Shown: in pieces, positions 26,901 through 37,605 of the stretch
How positions within the stretch are numbered: the first letter of the stretch is position 1
Layout of the letters: every line of letters begins with the position of its first letter
Assembly (NCBI RefSeq): GCF_003054445.1
Contig: NC_042507.1
Location: 1,116,001 to 1,180,000 of the forward strand
Direction: 5' to 3'
Length of the DNA stretch: 64,000 nt
Origin: Pichia kudriavzevii
Taxonomy: Eukaryota; Ascomycota; Pichiomycetes; Pichiales; Pichiaceae
The notes under the pieces: generated by a model
What the model was told of the DNA's origin: nothing
Databases searched by the model: none
The model's input: only the letters and a program-made list of their open reading frames with translations
Program-made: the position numbers and the translations under genes

Positions 26901-29531
26901 ATGGATTTTGATTCAAAGATTGCATTTATTGGTGCATGTATCCGATGGGTATGTATATTTCAATAACATAATATTTAAGTAACGTTTTATCACTTCCATG
27001 TTTTGGTGATTTGCCACTAACGCTGATTAATTCTTTTTCTAAATATTTTGAAGATGCAAACATTTGAACTGATGAATATCCCCAAGTGCTGTAAACTTTC
27101 CTATTTCCTTAAACCAGAATTTTTTGATGATTACCTCAACTATTTGGTTGGTATCAGCGGGAGTGTTTTCAACTCTTCTAGTAGGTCTAGTAATAAAACA
27201 GTAAATGACCAGATTACCAACATGCGGAAACCATACTTAGAGATATTTTTAGATCTGGTTTCAATTGAATTCAACAAACACGATATTGCGAAATCCTTAC
27301 ATGATGACAACCCGGACCAAGAACCGGTTGTTGGCCTATTGTCTGCAACGGAAATCGACACACCTATAATTGGAGTTGAGCTCTTTAATAATTTTTTGAC
27401 ATTTTTAGACATTGAAATTATTCTATCTTGGTACAAGGGAAACAGTGATGATCATGATCATTTTGATTTTCAACTCCTTAATATAAATAAGCAAGCAACA
27501 GCTATTGGTCTTTTAAATAGAAAGGAAAATAAGTTCCCAAAAGCTGATACAAGTAGACACGATGAAATGTATGAGATCGAAGAGCAAAATTGTACCGATA
27601 TAGATAAAGATTTAAGAACATCTGAAAAGAAGAGAATTCAAGGAGATGTAACAATTGACCGAAAAATTCCTTCAGAGATTTATGAATTGGAATTACACGA
27701 TCTTATTGATTTGGTTGATCAACTCTATATTTTTATGTCAGTGTTATTTTGCGCTTGCATCTTAGGTAAGCGTGGTGCTTGGGGGATAACCCAATTGCAT
27801 TATTTACAAGAAGAGTCGAAAAAGGCCATAAAAAAATGGGGGATCATTGAAGCTAAATACCAATTTCTTGATTTAAGCATCGAAACTGACCTGGAAGAAC
27901 TCAGAACTTTTGTCAGTTTAAATCTGGATAGTCCTATAATGGGCACTTCTGGATGGCTGAATGTTAGCTCAAATGTTCCAGAATTAAAATATAGGAAGGA
28001 GTTAGAAGATGTCAAGTTGAAAAATCAAGAATTAAATTTACTTAATTTGAAGGTTAGCCATGATTTTGAACAAAATGAAAGTAAAATGAGAGGTTTGTAT
28101 GAGCATATAACTAAACTAAGTAGAGAATTAGAGGAATACAGTGACCGTGAAGAAGAATATAAGCTGTTAAAAAAGCAGATTGAGATTTCTGAGATAAAAT
28201 GCAGAAATTATGAAAGACGATATAAAGAAGAACTTGATAGGTTAACCAAAGATTCTGAAAAGCTGAGTGATACTATTACACAATTTCAAGTGATGATAAA
28301 GCAGAGGCAAACTTTTGACGATATTGCAATTAATGAAAAAGATAAAACAATAAAAGATCTAGAAGCCAAAGTTAGAGGGCTTGTCAAAACCGGAGAAAAT
28401 GAACTCAAAAGGAGTAAAGAGGTCACGCAGATGAAGATGCAGCTCAAAAAGGAGTTTGAACAGCGAGAAAGAGGATTGCAAAATGAAATTAAAGAATATG
28501 AAAATACTGTTGCAAAACTACGACAAGAAATTAGTGATTATGAGAACTTAATCATTAATAAAGAGAAAAATGAGTGGTTTCATTTAGACGAAATTCGAGA
28601 TTTAGAGAAAGAACTGAGAGAATTAATTAAAGAGCATGAGAAGGATAAGAAGGAAATGGTTGCTGAGTTTATAAATAAGGAGAATGCAATGAAGGAGCTG
28701 CTTGAATTAAAACTTAAAACGTTAGAAGAAAGATTTCACCAAGTGAATCACAAAGAAAATGAGAAAGATAGCGATAAAGTAAGCACATTGTACGAGTGCA
28801 ATGATAGAACTACAGAACTTGAATCCGAATTAGAAAAACTAGAGTATACTTATAAGATGAAGCAGCTATATAAAAATGGGGACTTTCAATCTTTAATTGA
28901 ACTTATAAATAAAGGTAAATGCAGTTTTGAAATGAAAGTTCGTATTGATCAAGATAGAGAAGTTACTTTTCTTTTTGATGATAAAATAGTGGACGTTGAG
29001 CCCTTAGTGAAAGAAGTTTCGGTCAGAATCAAACTACACCAAATAATACAAATCATTAAGGGAAATATTGTGTTAGACGAAATTCATGAACTTTACCACG
29101 AAGAAATGATCAATCAATTAAAAAAACATTATAGTCTAAAGAAATGTTGTGATCAACAGCGAACTAAAATCTACGAATATCACTCTCTTGTTGAAACGAT
29201 GAATGAGAGAGATTTAAAGGTCTGGAGGTGGGTGCATATGATTGAAGAGAGGGTAAACAAAAGTGAAGAAATAGCCAATAACATCAGGAATTTTTTAATA
29301 AGAACTGGGGCGGTACTGAAAAGCACAGAATTGCGTAGAATAGTGGGAGAACTTGATGATTGGATTCAATCAAATAGGGTGTTTGAGGAAGAATATAATA
29401 GTAGTTGTGAAGGTGAGGAGAGCCCTACAACTGCTCTTTGTGTTAAGAATGAAGCAGAGGCTGGGGTGTTAATCTATAATCGCTACTCTGATGAAAATGC
29501 TAGAGTATACAGAGAAGTGTCTATTGATTGA
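26901..29531 (+). CDS. HOOK-domain-like coiled-coil protein (two exons)
   Basis: Exons 26901-26948 and 27054-29531, 841 residues. Exon 1 gives MDFDSKIAFIGACIRW, and exon 2 continues in frame MQTFELMNIPKC. The joined CIRWMQTFEL resembles the W(I/L)QTF start of the HOOK calponin-homology-like domain that binds dynein light intermediate chain. A long helix at ~227-284 (LIDLVDQLYIFMSVLFCACILGK, then HYLQEESKKAI) resembles HOOK helix 8 (LGRMLQLILGCAVNC, then MTLEESVQ). Residues ~325-660 are near-continuous coiled coil. The C-terminal HOOK motif is not evident. HOOK proteins (HookA/Hok1 in filamentous fungi) link early endosomes to dynein; I know of none in S. cerevisiae. If the HOOK reading is wrong it is an unassigned coiled-coil protein. 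A GATT repeat covers the stop codon. Confidence 0.6.
26949..27053 (+). other. Intron in the HOOK-like gene
   Basis: Donor GTATGT at 26949-26954, branch point CACTAAC at 27015-27021, acceptor AAG ending at 27053. Length 105 nt, phase 0. The branch A is 33 nt from the acceptor. In-frame stops inside make it non-coding. Confidence 0.85.
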
Positions 29532-29546
29532 TTGATTGATTGATTG
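29523..29546. repeat. (ATTG)6 microsatellite across a stop codon
   Basis: Six ATTG units. The TGA stop of the HOOK-like gene (29529-29531) lies within the repeat. Confidence 0.95.
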
Positions 29547-29645
29547 GCTAGTAGGTTAGTTGATTATGTCTTAAGCTCTAATTATAAAATTTTAATTCTA
29601 ATTATACCTATATAGGCTAAGTATACAAATGAATAATTGCATTGA

Positions 29646-29942
29646 TTAGAAAAGAGCATCTAAAGTACAGCAAACACAGAGAGCAGCCAAACAAGCCATA
29701 CAACAATCATTGTTGTCCTTTTGTGGTTGTTGCTGTTGCACATAAACTGGTTGTGGTTGTTGTTGGTAGTATTGTTGTTGAGGAGGTTGTTGTTGGTAGT
29801 ATTGTTGTTGAGGAGGCTGCTGTTGATAATAGCCTTGGTTTGGGCCCTGGTTGTTGCCAAGGAAACCTTTTTCCTGGGCACCGTTGTTGCCGTAATAACC
29901 TTGGTTTTGAGGTGGTGGACCGTTTGGAGGTTGGTAAGACAT
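29646..29942 (-). CDS. CYSTM-family small Cys-rich tail-anchored protein
   Basis: 98 residues: a Gln/Tyr/Pro-rich N-terminus with repeated QQQYYQQQPP units and a C-terminal Cys-rich membrane module CCMACLAALCVCCTLDALF. This is the CYSTM family (S. cerevisiae YDL012C, YBR016W and YDR210W end in nearly the same CCTLDMLF). These are plasma-membrane proteins, often linked to stress tolerance. The ATG at 29942 begins MSYQPPNG and is preferred over longer frames with non-ATG starts. Confidence 0.88.
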   Translation of the reverse strand: MSYQPPNGPPPQNQGYYGNNGAQEKGFLGNNQGPNQGYYQQQPPQQQYYQQQPPQQQYYQQQPQPVYVQQQQPQKDNNDCCMACLAALCVCCTLDALF

Positions 29943-30220
29943 ATTTTGAGCTATGATGAGTTGGAGGACAACAGAAAAAGAAATGACTGAAGACAACAAT
30001 GTCGATGTTGCACAGGAAAAATATGGTTTATGAATGTATGTAAATAAATATAGCGACGTGTGTAAACGTGGGAAAAAAAACAAAGGCAGCATGAGCGATC
30101 GAGCGAGCGATCAATCTGGTTTAAAAAAAAAAAAAACAAAAGATTATGAATTGAGCAGTTGAAGAAGAGAATCTATTAAAAATACCCCTTGAACGTAAGT
30201 AAATACACACAGGACAGTGG

Positions 30221-30821
30221 ATGCAGACGGGAGAGTGGACACGTCTGTCTCGGCAGGAGCTGCACGCATTGCACAGAGAGGCCAGGCCCGAAACAGAAAA
30301 CAAAACAAACACAGACAAGAATGTAAACAAGAACAAATGCATAGATATAAACGACACAAACAGTGCTAGAAATAAAGTCAAAACAGATGCTATCAGGGAA
30401 GATTCTGATTCTGAAGATATAGATGACTTTTCCATGCACAACTTGCAGGGAATTAGGACGCTCCGGTGTAAACCGGAGCCTGACATGTTGAGTAACTCAT
30501 CATCATCTGCGGCATCAACAGTTGTTCACAATCCTGAATTACGTGCTGATGACAACGAATTGGATGCAATACAGAATGGGCCTTTGCAAACATTGGAAAC
30601 CGATCCACAGCTTCATGGGAAATTGTATAGGACGCTGCAATTAGCAGATGCAGATGACACCCTTGATAATGACGATACGTTGGGTTTTAATGAAGACGAT
30701 GATGATAACGAAAATGAGAATGCGAATGCGAATGTTCATAATAACAACAGCAACCGAAAGTATGGTAGTGACGTTGGCTATGGTTACGACGGTGGCAATG
30801 ACGAAGACGAGGATGATGATG

Positions 30822-30853
<32 letters not shown>

Positions 30854-32212
30854 GATGATGATGATGAGGAAAAAGATCTAGAAGTTGATGATATAGACTT
30901 TTCTCGTTACATGCAATCAAATCTTCCTTCGCCGCCTACATCTCCGCCTCGAGAACTCGATCCAGCAAAGCTATATGCACTGTACGACTTCAGCGGGCCG
31001 GACCCGTCACACCTTGCACTGGCTAAAAATGATTCAGTCTTATTATTGAACGATACCGACTCGTATTGGTGGCTAGTAAGAAGAACAGATGATGGGCGAA
31101 TAGGATTTGCACCTGCTGAAATTTTAGAAACCTATACAGAAAGACTTGCTAGATTGAATTGCTGGAAAAATGAAGTTTTAGAACGAGGTGGCTACAAAGG
31201 ATTGAAGTATGATGATGAGAAAAAATTGTTCAAAACTGATTATCCAATTGACACTGAGAAGAACCGTTCAAATACTAGCACAACATCGATAACTCAGAAT
31301 ATTGAAAGAAAAGGCTCTTTGAAGAAACCAAAAGTTATTGAAATGAATAACGACAGTGGAAGCTACCTTGATGACACCATTGGCAACAATGCCAAAAAAT
31401 CTGTGTCGTTTGCCAATATCAACGATACACAAGAGCATTCCTTTCTTAGTATACATGAAGAATTTGAAGAGGATGAGAGCGACAGTCATGTGAATCACTA
31501 TGATAACTCTTCATTGAGTCTTTTAAACAACTACAATAGCAATCCAAGTATGGATGATTTAGTTGGTAACGATAATGACACCGATGCCAATGCCTCTGTT
31601 AATAATATAGATAATGATGATTATGATGGTAACGAGAACAATAAACACAATAATGACAAAGAATTGCATGATGGCAATGAGCAAAATGTGCACAATGCCA
31701 TTCGACATAATAGACCAAACTCATCAGAGGGACCATGTACAGGTTTGGTAAATACAGAGACGGATACCAGACCCCTAATTGTGCCTAAAAGAAGGAAGAA
31801 TATGTTTATTAAAAACCTAGACAACTACAGTTACTCCTCTGAGAATGTTGACAACATCCACAGTGTCGGTAGCGTAAACAGCAATAACAGTGCGTGCTCT
31901 AAATCGGAGTCTACGAGACTTGAGAGTATTAAGATGCTAGATGATTTGTTGGATATGTACCCCGAATTTGTCTCCTTGGATGATGGAACAGTCACGCCGC
32001 CAACTGCTTCTTCTTCTTCTTCTCCTCAACGAGTAGCTAAACCAATTACATGTTCTAATGAGATGGAGATATTAGTTAAGCAAGGTGAAGACGTTGGTCA
32101 TACGGAAGATGAGAATGATTTGCATCCTCAGACCCGACGTCTTTTTGGGCCGTTGTTCTCAACTATGAAGGAGTTAGATGCTCTTTTAGAAGATATTGGA
32201 CCGACAGCTTGA
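30221..32212 (+). CDS. BUD14: Bud14-like SH3 protein
   Basis: 663 residues. Yeast Bud14 (707) is a Glc7 phosphatase regulator and an inhibitor of the formin Bnr1 at sites of polarised growth. The N-terminal quarter is low-complexity, with a long Asp run (~190-216) coded by GAT repeats. The SH3 domain at ~249-305 (LYALYDFSGPDPSHLALAKND, SYWWLVRR) is followed by GFAPAEILETYTERLARLNCWKNE, a block shared almost word for word with Bud14. KKSVSFAN near 393 has the form of a PP1-docking RVxF site. The acidic, Asn-rich remainder looks disordered. Confidence 0.87.
30800..30867. repeat. GAT trinucleotide tract coding poly-Asp in BUD14
   Basis: Imperfect GAT/GAC run encoding an acidic stretch, including 9 uninterrupted Asp, a Gly, then 8 Asp. 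In-frame and therefore length-variable without frameshift. Confidence 0.85.
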
Positions 32213-32647
32213 CCGCTGGGCGTAGATCATGTCCTTCATACCATGGCAAACAATCTAAATAAATACGGTGATATTTAATAGTAATTCCGATTCTAAGAAG
32301 CTCGTGACTCCTCAAATTACGTTGCAACCTCCCTGATCCATATATCGATAGATATATAAATGTAGTCACAGACCATATCGTATTTTCATGGTAGAATACA
32401 GGTTAGGTCAGAAAGTGTAACCCCAAAGATTTACTGCAATGAAAAAAAACATTAATTTAGCCAAAAGATCTACTCGTTTTTTTTGCTTTCGCCGCAAATT
32501 TTGCGGTGTTCTCCTATTTTATTTCAACATGCTTTTCATTTTTTTATGATCTTGTGGGTTTTTTTTTTTGGAAAACGTTTTGTTCATCATTTGCATTCAG
32601 CTAACCCGCTAAGAAGCTGCTTTTCCAATCCTTCTTATCGACAGAAG
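32213..32647. promoter_or_regulatory. KAP104 promoter region with a CCG-N9-CGG palindrome
   Basis: 435 bp. Notable is the perfect inverted repeat CCGCAAATTTTGCGG (32492-32506; 7-bp arms, 1-nt spacer), 142 bp before the chosen KAP104 ATG. T-runs surround it. The binding factor is unknown. Confidence 0.5.
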
Positions 32648-35464
32648 ATGGCCTCGCAATCCTCGTGGACGCCAGATGTGCCTAGCTTGCAACAGCTGGT
32701 GCATATTTTTACGGGAACACTTTCACCCGATGCTACGATCCGTCAAGAAGCAACAACTGCTTTAACTCAAGCTAAAAATATTGCTGATTTTGATAATTAT
32801 TTACTTCATATTCTGCTATCGAATGAAATTGCAGATTCCACACGTGCATCTGCAGGTATTTATCTGAAAAATGATCTCGTTAAAAACTTCAAGTATAAAC
32901 CCCATGAACTCCAAGCCAATATTCTACAGTTGGTTCCACATGGGTTGTTATCCGAGTCGCCTTTTGTACGACATATCACCGCAGGTATTATAAGTGCTGT
33001 TTTCCGTGCAGTTGGAACTGCGGGCTGGCCTAGTGTTGTTCCTGATTTAATTGCCCTAATTTCAGGTGCTGCAGGCGAATATGCAATTGATGGTGCATCT
33101 GAAGCTTTACTTTCGATCTGTGAAGATTCCAGCAGGATGCTAGAATACGAAATAAAAAACAATGATGGCTCTATTACAGTTCCTATGCAGACACTAATCC
33201 CAAAATTAATCGAATTAATCCCAAACTCTCAGCCTTCAATCACATCCAAAATTAGATCGAGGTTTTTAAATTGTTTAGTTCACTGCATTAACGTTGGGTC
33301 CAACACCGCTTTGATCAATATTGATGCTATCCTCGCTATCGTGTTTGCTATGTGTCAAGAGAACAACGGTGACGAGGAGGTGCAAAAGGCTGTTGCTTCT
33401 ATATTCTGTGGCATTTTAGAGAAATGGCCAGAAAAGTTATATCCACACTGGTCAGGTATTTTGCAATGGTGTATTCATATGGTCAAACAAGGTGCAGACT
33501 CTGTGGCGCTACAGGCTGATGAATTTCTTTTATCAATGAGTACAAGTGAATTGCCAAACCAGTATATTCGACCTTACTTAGAAGATTTAATACCTGTTTT
33601 ACTCGAGAAAATGGTTTATGATCTAAATGACGTTGAGCTGATGGAAGCAGAGGATGAGAAGGATGTCGGTTCTGAGGACAAAGATGAAGACATAAAACCA
33701 CAGACTGCAAAATCAAAGGAGCATAAATTAACTAAAAGAGATGGTACAGAGTCTTCCGCTTTATTGAACAAAGATGACGACGATGACAATGATGATTCCG
33801 ACAACGATGACGATGATGATGATGATGGTGATGATGACGACTTTGATAATACTTATACCTGGAATCTAAGAAAATGTTCTGCTGCTACTGTTGACATTTT
33901 ATCCACTTATTACCCTGAAGAGGTGTTGCAATATTCGTTCCCAATAATTAAAGAAAATATGAATGCAAGTACATGGCCTATTAGGGAGGCTTCAATTTTA
34001 ACTCTCGGTGCTATATCAGAAGCAGCTTTGAATCATGCAACCATGCAATTACCTGAACTGATCCCTTTCTTAGTTGACAGGTTAAAGGATGATCAACCGA
34101 GAGTCAGACAAATCACATGTTGGACTCTAGGCAGGTACTCGCACTGGGTCTGTTCTGAGGCTCAAAGTGGAGGTTCATTTGCTAGCTATTTTACACCTAC
34201 TTTCCGGGCTATTATGGAATGTGCTTTAGATTCGAAAAAAGTTGTACAAGAATCAGCATGTTCCTCTTTATCTGATTTCATTGAATCTTCTGAACCACAG
34301 CTATTATCACAGTTTATTGAACCTTTACTACATCACTTCCAAGCTTATTTTACAAATTATCGTAGGAAAAATTTGATTGTGTTGTATGATACTATCCAAA
34401 CATTTGTTGAAAAAGTCGGTGAGGCTTTGCGTTACAATCAAAAGTTTATGGATTTGCTTTTACCACCATTAATGGAGAAATGGCAAACTCTAAATGATGA
34501 TGACAAAGATTTATGGCCGTTGTTAGAATGCATGTCCTCAGTTGCAGCATCCACTGGTGAGGCTTTTGCAAGTTGTGCTATGCCTGTTTATGAGCGTGCC
34601 TTGCGGATTTTGAATAACTGTATTGAGCAAGACAAAATGGCAACTAGTGATCCATCATTTGTGCCACCAGAAAAGGATTTCATAGTGACTTCTCTAGATT
34701 TAATTGACGGTTTAGTTCAAGGGTTGACTCAGCATTCTGCCGAACTGATTAATAGAACTGATTCTTCTGCCAAATACTCCTTAATGGAGTTGGTTTTAAC
34801 TTGCTTGGATGATAATGTAGATGATGTGAGACAATCGGCTTATGCACTGATTGGTGACTTTGCTATTTACTTGTTCCCAACACTAATTCTTCCATATCTT
34901 CAACCATTAATGATTTCCATTTACCAGGAAATAGGAAAACTAAATGAATACTCCGTTGCATCATGTAACAATGCTATATGGGCACTTGGCGAAATTTCCA
35001 TTAGATCAGAAAATAACATACTGGATCAATATCTAGCTAACTTTTTAAGAATCTTAGAACCTCTGGTTTTGAATTTTGATGCGGACATTACGCTTCTGGA
35101 AAATGCAGCTGTCACCATAGGCCGATTTGGTATTCACTATCCCGATCAAACATCAGTGATGGCTAACGATGTCTTAATTGTTTGGTGTCAATTAATTGGA
35201 GGCTTAGAAGATAATGAAGAGAAGGCGAGTGCCGTCCAAGGAATGTGCAATATTGTTTTAAAACATCCTGAAATTGTCAATGCTTTAGGTAATATGCGTG
35301 CAATTGTTGAACTAATTGCCAATTATCATGAACCAACGGTAGAGTTGGCAGAAATTTTTAAAGTGCTTCTTACCGGATTAAAGTCTGGATTAGGGGCCGA
35401 ATGGGATAGAATCGTCTCAGGTACTGCATATTGTGAAACCTTATCTCAGAGATATGGGGTTTGA
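32648..35464 (+). CDS. KAP104: Karyopherin beta-2 / transportin
   Basis: 938 residues of HEAT repeats (yeast Kap104 918). It imports mRNA-binding proteins with PY-NLS signals such as Nab2 and Hrp1, and is released by Ran-GTP. Diagnostic blocks: DLVKNFKYKP in HEAT 2-3, EDKDEDIKP before an acidic loop (~residues 345-400, Asp-rich, partly GAT repeats), then TWNLRKCSAATVDILS, RQITCWTLGRYSHW, DLWPLLECMSSVA and EKDFIVTSLDLIDGLVQGL, all shared with Kap104. The frame is open for 55 codons upstream with an in-frame ATG at 32546, but that stretch is hydrophobic and unlike any importin, so MASQSSW at 32648 is chosen. Confidence 0.95.
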   Translation: MASQSSWTPDVPSLQQLVHIFTGTLSPDATIRQEATTALTQAKNIADFDNYLLHILLSNEIADSTRASAGIYLKNDLVKNFKYKPHELQANILQLVPHGLLSESPFVRHITAGIISAVFRAVGTAGWPSVVPDLIALISGAAGEYAIDGASEALLSICEDSSRMLEYEIKNNDGSITVPMQTLIPKLIELIPNSQPSITSKIRSRFLNCLVHCINVGSNTALINIDAILAIVFAMCQENNGDEEVQKAVASIFCGILEKWPEKLYPHWSGILQWCIHMVKQGADSVALQADEFLLSMSTSELPNQYIRPYLEDLIPVLLEKMVYDLNDVELMEAEDEKDVGSEDKDEDIKPQTAKSKEHKLTKRDGTESSALLNKDDDDDNDDSDNDDDDDDDGDDDDFDNTYTWNLRKCSAATVDILSTYYPEEVLQYSFPIIKENMNASTWPIREASILTLGAISEAALNHATMQLPELIPFLVDRLKDDQPRVRQITCWTLGRYSHWVCSEAQSGGSFASYFTPTFRAIMECALDSKKVVQESACSSLSDFIESSEPQLLSQFIEPLLHHFQAYFTNYRRKNLIVLYDTIQTFVEKVGEALRYNQKFMDLLLPPLMEKWQTLNDDDKDLWPLLECMSSVAASTGEAFASCAMPVYERALRILNNCIEQDKMATSDPSFVPPEKDFIVTSLDLIDGLVQGLTQHSAELINRTDSSAKYSLMELVLTCLDDNVDDVRQSAYALIGDFAIYLFPTLILPYLQPLMISIYQEIGKLNEYSVASCNNAIWALGEISIRSENNILDQYLANFLRILEPLVLNFDADITLLENAAVTIGRFGIHYPDQTSVMANDVLIVWCQLIGGLEDNEEKASAVQGMCNIVLKHPEIVNALGNMRAIVELIANYHEPTVELAEIFKVLLTGLKSGLGAEWDRIVSGTAYCETLSQRYGV

Positions 35465-35598
35465 TACTTATTTTTTTTTATTACTATTCTAACTACATAC
35501 TTTTTCTTCACTATTTTTCACTTCAAATTAATTTTATAAAAGTTTATAAATGACCTTATATAATATTGTTGTAAATATCTACTATGCCCAAATTTAGA

Positions 35599-37173
35599 TC
35601 AGTCGATTCTGGCCTCTAATATCAATTTACCCATAGGTACTTCTGAAACCCCCTTTCCTAAAGCGTAAATCGAATTACCACGTAGAATAGTCTCAACAAC
35701 TCTGCCCTTCAAAGCCTTACCATCAAATGCCGTCAGCTTATTTTTAAAAAAAGTTCTTGCATTTGCTACTGTGTACTCCATAAGAGGATCAAAAATTGCA
35801 AAATCTGCATCATAACCAACTGCGATACGTCCTTTTGTGTGAGATAAACCAACTTGTTTCGCTGTATTTACACAACACCATTCAACTATATCCGTAATCT
35901 CAATACCAAACTCTTCAGTACCAACAGTATATAATAGTGGAAGCCCAAAACCAACAGAAGAAATACCACCCCAAGCTGCAAAAAAGTCACCTCTCTCCAA
36001 TCCTTTTAATTCAGGAGTACAAGGAGAATGATCTGACACAATGGAAGTAATCAGATTTTCCTTTAATGCACCCCATAACAAACGGCGGTTTTCATCACTT
36101 CTTATTGGCGGGCAGCATTTAAACTGTGTGGCACCAGATGGAATCTCTTCCGCTTTGAGTGATAAATAATGAAAGCAAGTTTCAACCGATAATGGCAATC
36201 CCAAAGTCTCCTTAGCGTGCCTAATCATTGGAAGTGCTTCGTGGGTTGCTAAATGAACAATGTGAACTTTGGTAGTTGGATGTTTTTGAAGACATTTGAT
36301 GATGTTATAAATAGCGTTACATTCAAACGAGTCTGGACGAGATGCGAGGAATGAATAATATGACGTTGGGTCAACTGTATCAAGAATAGGCATGTTTTTT
36401 GTAGCTAATTCTAGTGGCTTCATATCATTTTCAATTGCCGACAAAGGTTCCACAGCATGCAATGTTGGAGATTTCGCCAATGATTCAGCTTGTGCTTCAG
36501 ATAGACCACTATAATAATGCTCCTCCTCGTCATGTTTATGGCGACATTTATTGAATTCTTCGTCGTTATCTTCTTTATTAGCACCATCCATCTCAGCGTG
36601 AAACATCAACATGGTATTTTTACCTTTGACGACCTCTAGTGCTTTATTTATATATTCCGGCGTAATCATTGGAAATTCTTCAACGCCTGAATCCATCATA
36701 AACCCTTTAAAACCACGAACTCCGGCATTTATTAATGGAATTAGGTCATCGAGATTATCTGGCACCAAGCCTCCCCAAAATCCGGTATCAACCCAGCACT
36801 TACCCCTTGCGGAATCCAACTTAATATTTAGATTCTTTATATTTGTAGTTGGAGGTATGGCGTTCAATGGCATATCGATAACCGTTGTAACACCACCGGA
36901 TGCAGCGGATTGAGTTCCACTAGGGAAACCTTCCCATTCGGTACGACCTGGTTCGTTCAAGTGCACATGTGAATCGACAAGACCCGGTAAGATTACTAAT
37001 GGAGACATGTTGCGATAAAATTGAACATCGTAAGTAACCAACAATGGATCATCTTCCAATAAGACATCCTTTATAACATCGATAATTTTCCCAGATGTTT
37101 TGGAAAAAATAATAGTAGCTGGAACGACAGAACCATCGATTACCACTTTTGTTGAGGAAATTGCAGAAGACAT
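35599..37173 (-). CDS. DAL1: Allantoinase
   Basis: 524 residues. Hydrolyses allantoin to allantoate, letting purine nitrogen serve as N source. It is an amidohydrolase-fold enzyme with the full metal set visible: His69/His71 (DSHVHLNEPG), Lys156 for carboxylation (GFKGFMMDSG), His192 (FHAE), His307 (IVHLATHE) and Asp381 (SDHSPC). It is ~60 residues longer than S. cerevisiae Dal1 (460); the extra is a charged insert at ~200-262 just after the FHAE motif. A GATAAG site lies 130 bp upstream. No other DAL gene is in the window, apart from a Dal5-family permease 24 kb away. Confidence 0.95.
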   Translation of the reverse strand: MSSAISSTKVVIDGSVVPATIIFSKTSGKIIDVIKDVLLEDDPLLVTYDVQFYRNMSPLVILPGLVDSHVHLNEPGRTEWEGFPSGTQSAASGGVTTVIDMPLNAIPPTTNIKNLNIKLDSARGKCWVDTGFWGGLVPDNLDDLIPLINAGVRGFKGFMMDSGVEEFPMITPEYINKALEVVKGKNTMLMFHAEMDGANKEDNDEEFNKCRHKHDEEEHYYSGLSEAQAESLAKSPTLHAVEPLSAIENDMKPLELATKNMPILDTVDPTSYYSFLASRPDSFECNAIYNIIKCLQKHPTTKVHIVHLATHEALPMIRHAKETLGLPLSVETCFHYLSLKAEEIPSGATQFKCCPPIRSDENRRLLWGALKENLITSIVSDHSPCTPELKGLERGDFFAAWGGISSVGFGLPLLYTVGTEEFGIEITDIVEWCCVNTAKQVGLSHTKGRIAVGYDADFAIFDPLMEYTVANARTFFKNKLTAFDGKALKGRVVETILRGNSIYALGKGVSEVPMGKLILEARID

Positions 37174-37605
37174 ACTAATTTGGTTGGTCAGTTAACGGGG
37201 TTTTTTTTTCTACCTTCTTATTTGTGAATTATAATCTATAAAAACAAAGATGAAAAAATGAATTTGTCAGGATTCTTTTCGTTTTCCTCTCCAGAAAATA
37301 TTGATAAGAAATTGACAGAGTAGTAAAGAATAATCAACGTTGATAGGAAACGTTATGAAGAGAAAAACTGTGTCAAAATTTCCTCTAAGAAAAGGATACT
37401 AAAACTTGGGGGGTTCTCTTTTCTTCGGATACGAAATATCTCATTCTCTCTTTTTACAGGCTTCGAATGTGTGTGGTATTTTCTACAACTGATAGGAGCT
37501 CGCCGAACACATGAATGTGCGGCACTGCTAATCCCCTTAATTACCGCGTTTGGCAATCTGAGGAAATCTTTCAACCCTCCCTACACATGTATGTAACACG
37601 TTTTT
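37174..37605. other. DAL1 promoter region / MSH2 3' flank
   Basis: 432 bp between two minus-strand genes. Apart from one GATAAG element (37303-37308) and a T-run next to the DAL1 start, nothing stands out. Confidence 0.5.
37303..37308 (+). promoter_or_regulatory. GATAAG element upstream of DAL1
   Basis: Core site for GATA factors (Gln3/Gat1 type) that mediate nitrogen catabolite control of allantoin genes in yeast. Only one copy, so chance is possible. Confidence 0.4.

Noticed and set aside
26713-26948. Longer open frame upstream of the HOOK-like exon 1
   Set aside because: The exon 1 ATG at 26901 is in a different, better-supported frame that reads through a good donor site into a conserved domain.
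32546-32647. N-terminal extension of KAP104 from an in-frame upstream ATG
   Set aside because: The stretch is very hydrophobic and unlike any karyopherin; the downstream ATG matches the Kap104 N-terminus.
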